From contig NZ_JAYGJO010000001.1 in the NCBI RefSeq assembly GCF_035013185.1, positions 1 through 64,000 on the forward strand: a stretch of DNA of 64,000 nucleotides, written 5' to 3'. A program made the translations under genes and the position numbers. Within the stretch, counting starts at the first letter, position 1. Each line of letters opens with the position of its first letter. This DNA comes from Acerihabitans sp035013185 (GTDB lineage Bacteria > Pseudomonadota > Gammaproteobacteria > Enterobacterales > Enterobacteriaceae). The notes below the pieces were generated by a model that saw only the letters and a program-made list of their open reading frames with translations, was not told where the DNA came from and did no database searches. Positions 63,801-64,000 of the stretch are shown here, in pieces.

Positions 63801-64000
63801 TTGGATGGCTTTTGGCATAGGCGGAATAGAGTGGCAAATCTTCCGGTTGCGGTTGATACCAGAGTAGGGCTTGCAGCAGTGCGGCATCCGCCTGTTTATC
63901 CGCTGCCCCCATATCGGTTAACATTTTGATGCCTTCACGCCGGGTAGCTATTTGATAGGTTAGGGTTTTGGCCAAGGCCAGACGTGTTGGCCTATCATTT
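60823..64000 (-). CDS. bcsC: Cellulose export protein BcsC, N-terminus outside the window
   Basis: At least 1058 residues; the frame is open to the last base, so the start (with signal peptide) lies outside. The N-terminal ~600 residues are TPR repeats (e.g. GLGLVAMRSGQFDDAVKNLR, GQLADAKSAFLKVLDATPKD), and the last ~350 form the BCSC_C outer-membrane beta-barrel, ending in MKWYINQK. BcsC carries cellulose from the periplasm across the outer membrane. bcsA and bcsB are expected beyond the window. bcsD follows after 20 bases. Confidence 0.93.
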   Translation of the reverse strand, partial: NDRPTRLALAKTLTYQIATRREGIKMLTDMGAADKQADAALLQALLWYQPQPEDLPLYSAYAKSHPTDTQVMAHYRDGMAGAEKTHAFDALNHGQLADAKSAFLKVLDATPKDGDALAGLGLVAMRSGQFDDAVKNLRLAVEAGGKNSAQWQQLADDAHFYGLLNQGKNLARNGNPAAALALVSSLPDEHNAKGLALNMFKADMMRRTGNLSSAEELYRQMDRQRPHDTAIRSGLFFVLQQQHKTQEAAQVLNTLPASLRTKYNQQDGSTPLRQAAAQAIQQGHDAQAMEILQRGINQSPNNIWIKLDLARLLTAQGQNARAASLMAQAVQKPSVPADSLFACALFAAENNNWSTAQALLTRISPGEQTPEMRSLNQRVRFNRQLAIADGFIRQGNSIAALNTLHIMAANPPDNPADLGNLAQKIMQAGDSTTALRLVKLNIAKGLHGSVSDYAAQTSVLNQAGLFAQAQAILNDPSLQSQSTAEEIAKVRSGSIIPQADKLREQGHVAAAYGLLMTALHDDPKNEDLLLAMARVYLSDHMYSKADEIYAFLLRHNAHNQQAIEGAINAALAENNATTAQRLLTGLTPSRKPDYLLLCARVAQAAGKTQQAIALLRTAKWRLQGTDSTGVQMAQSSAVGATGISAIDDASLPSTTASNGFANTNDPTGQAIDRMLTDLQDKTAGWVQTGIAVRHRNGDAGTSQLSEVTAPLTLSIVPGDSGRLQVTLTPTTEAAGALSSLSANSFGTGALVHAQRRAAAGITTTAAANANADAADSHMTTGLETDIRWSDDNYAIDAGSTLLGQANASWVGGLEWRPQITEFSNLNIKAERRAVKDSVLSYAGATDKTTGIRWGAVTKNGGSLQYAYDDGGVGMYGGVGYYDYTGENIPTNNEFTASAGMYVRPYRTADTELKTGVDISYMTFSKNLSQFTLGQGGYFSPQDYISISLPVTWTKTYEKLTLALNAALGFQSYNQDQSDYFPGHSTLQTRLENYASTDDQITAVYKSSTKSGINYTAGLDAKYQINDNTTIDANLGYNTFGDYSEGAAGITMKWYINQK

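Overview
The window reads as chromosomal DNA of a gamma-proteobacterium of the order Enterobacterales. Many genes are close to Escherichia coli proteins, and two blocks keep E. coli gene order: thiM-thiD / fbaB / yegS / yegQ / yegP / baeRS-mdtDCBA / yegD / yegE, and yfgG / ppx / ppk / purN-purM / upp / uraA. Extra genes that E. coli K-12 lacks at these places (urease, mgtE, a LuxR-type regulator, a bcsD-type cellulose operon) and ERIC-type repeats suggest a relative of Sodalis, Pectobacteriaceae or Serratia. Species cannot be fixed from sequence reading alone.

Layout. 1-5.0 kb is an accessory patch: the end of an IS66-family element, a hipBA toxin-antitoxin pair, a 5'-truncated Fic remnant, an AT-rich gene-poor stretch, and a two-gene HicA-like/HTH module preceded by a 34-bp near-palindrome. 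5.2-11.8 kb holds yghU, a DUF3750 protein, a divergent LysR/MFS pair, a GNAT acetyltransferase, a LuxR solo and a small exported protein. 11.8-16.8 kb holds a TPP riboswitch with thiMD, an unknown gene, fbaB and yegS. 17-30.4 kb holds ERIC repeats, yegQ, yegP and the envelope-stress efflux operon mdtABCD-baeSR. 30.7-35.7 kb holds an orphan amino-acid-binding protein, ybdL, a LysR regulator, an aldo/keto reductase and two small genes. 36.2-41.2 kb is a complete ureDABCEFG cluster, followed by a convergent yegD.

42.8-55.8 kb holds a dgcE homologue broken by one in-frame amber codon and lacking the C-terminal EAL-like domain, then mgtE, a yfgG-like gene, a tandem triplet of ERIC-like repeats, ppx-ppk, purMN with a PurR box, and upp-uraA with the initially transcribed U-tract known from E. 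coli upp control. 55.9-64 kb holds an OxyR paralogue with Ser instead of the sensing Cys199, then the end of a cellulose operon in the order bcsC (cut by the window edge), bcsD, a PAS-GGDEF diguanylate cyclase, galU and bcsZ. That operon appears to carry export, crystallisation, c-di-GMP supply, UDP-glucose supply and endoglucanase functions.

I did not find a clearly new multi-gene defence or biosynthetic system. The best leads are the Ser199 OxyR paralogue, the HicA-like/HTH module with its palindrome, the self-contained bcs operon and the amber-split dgcE.
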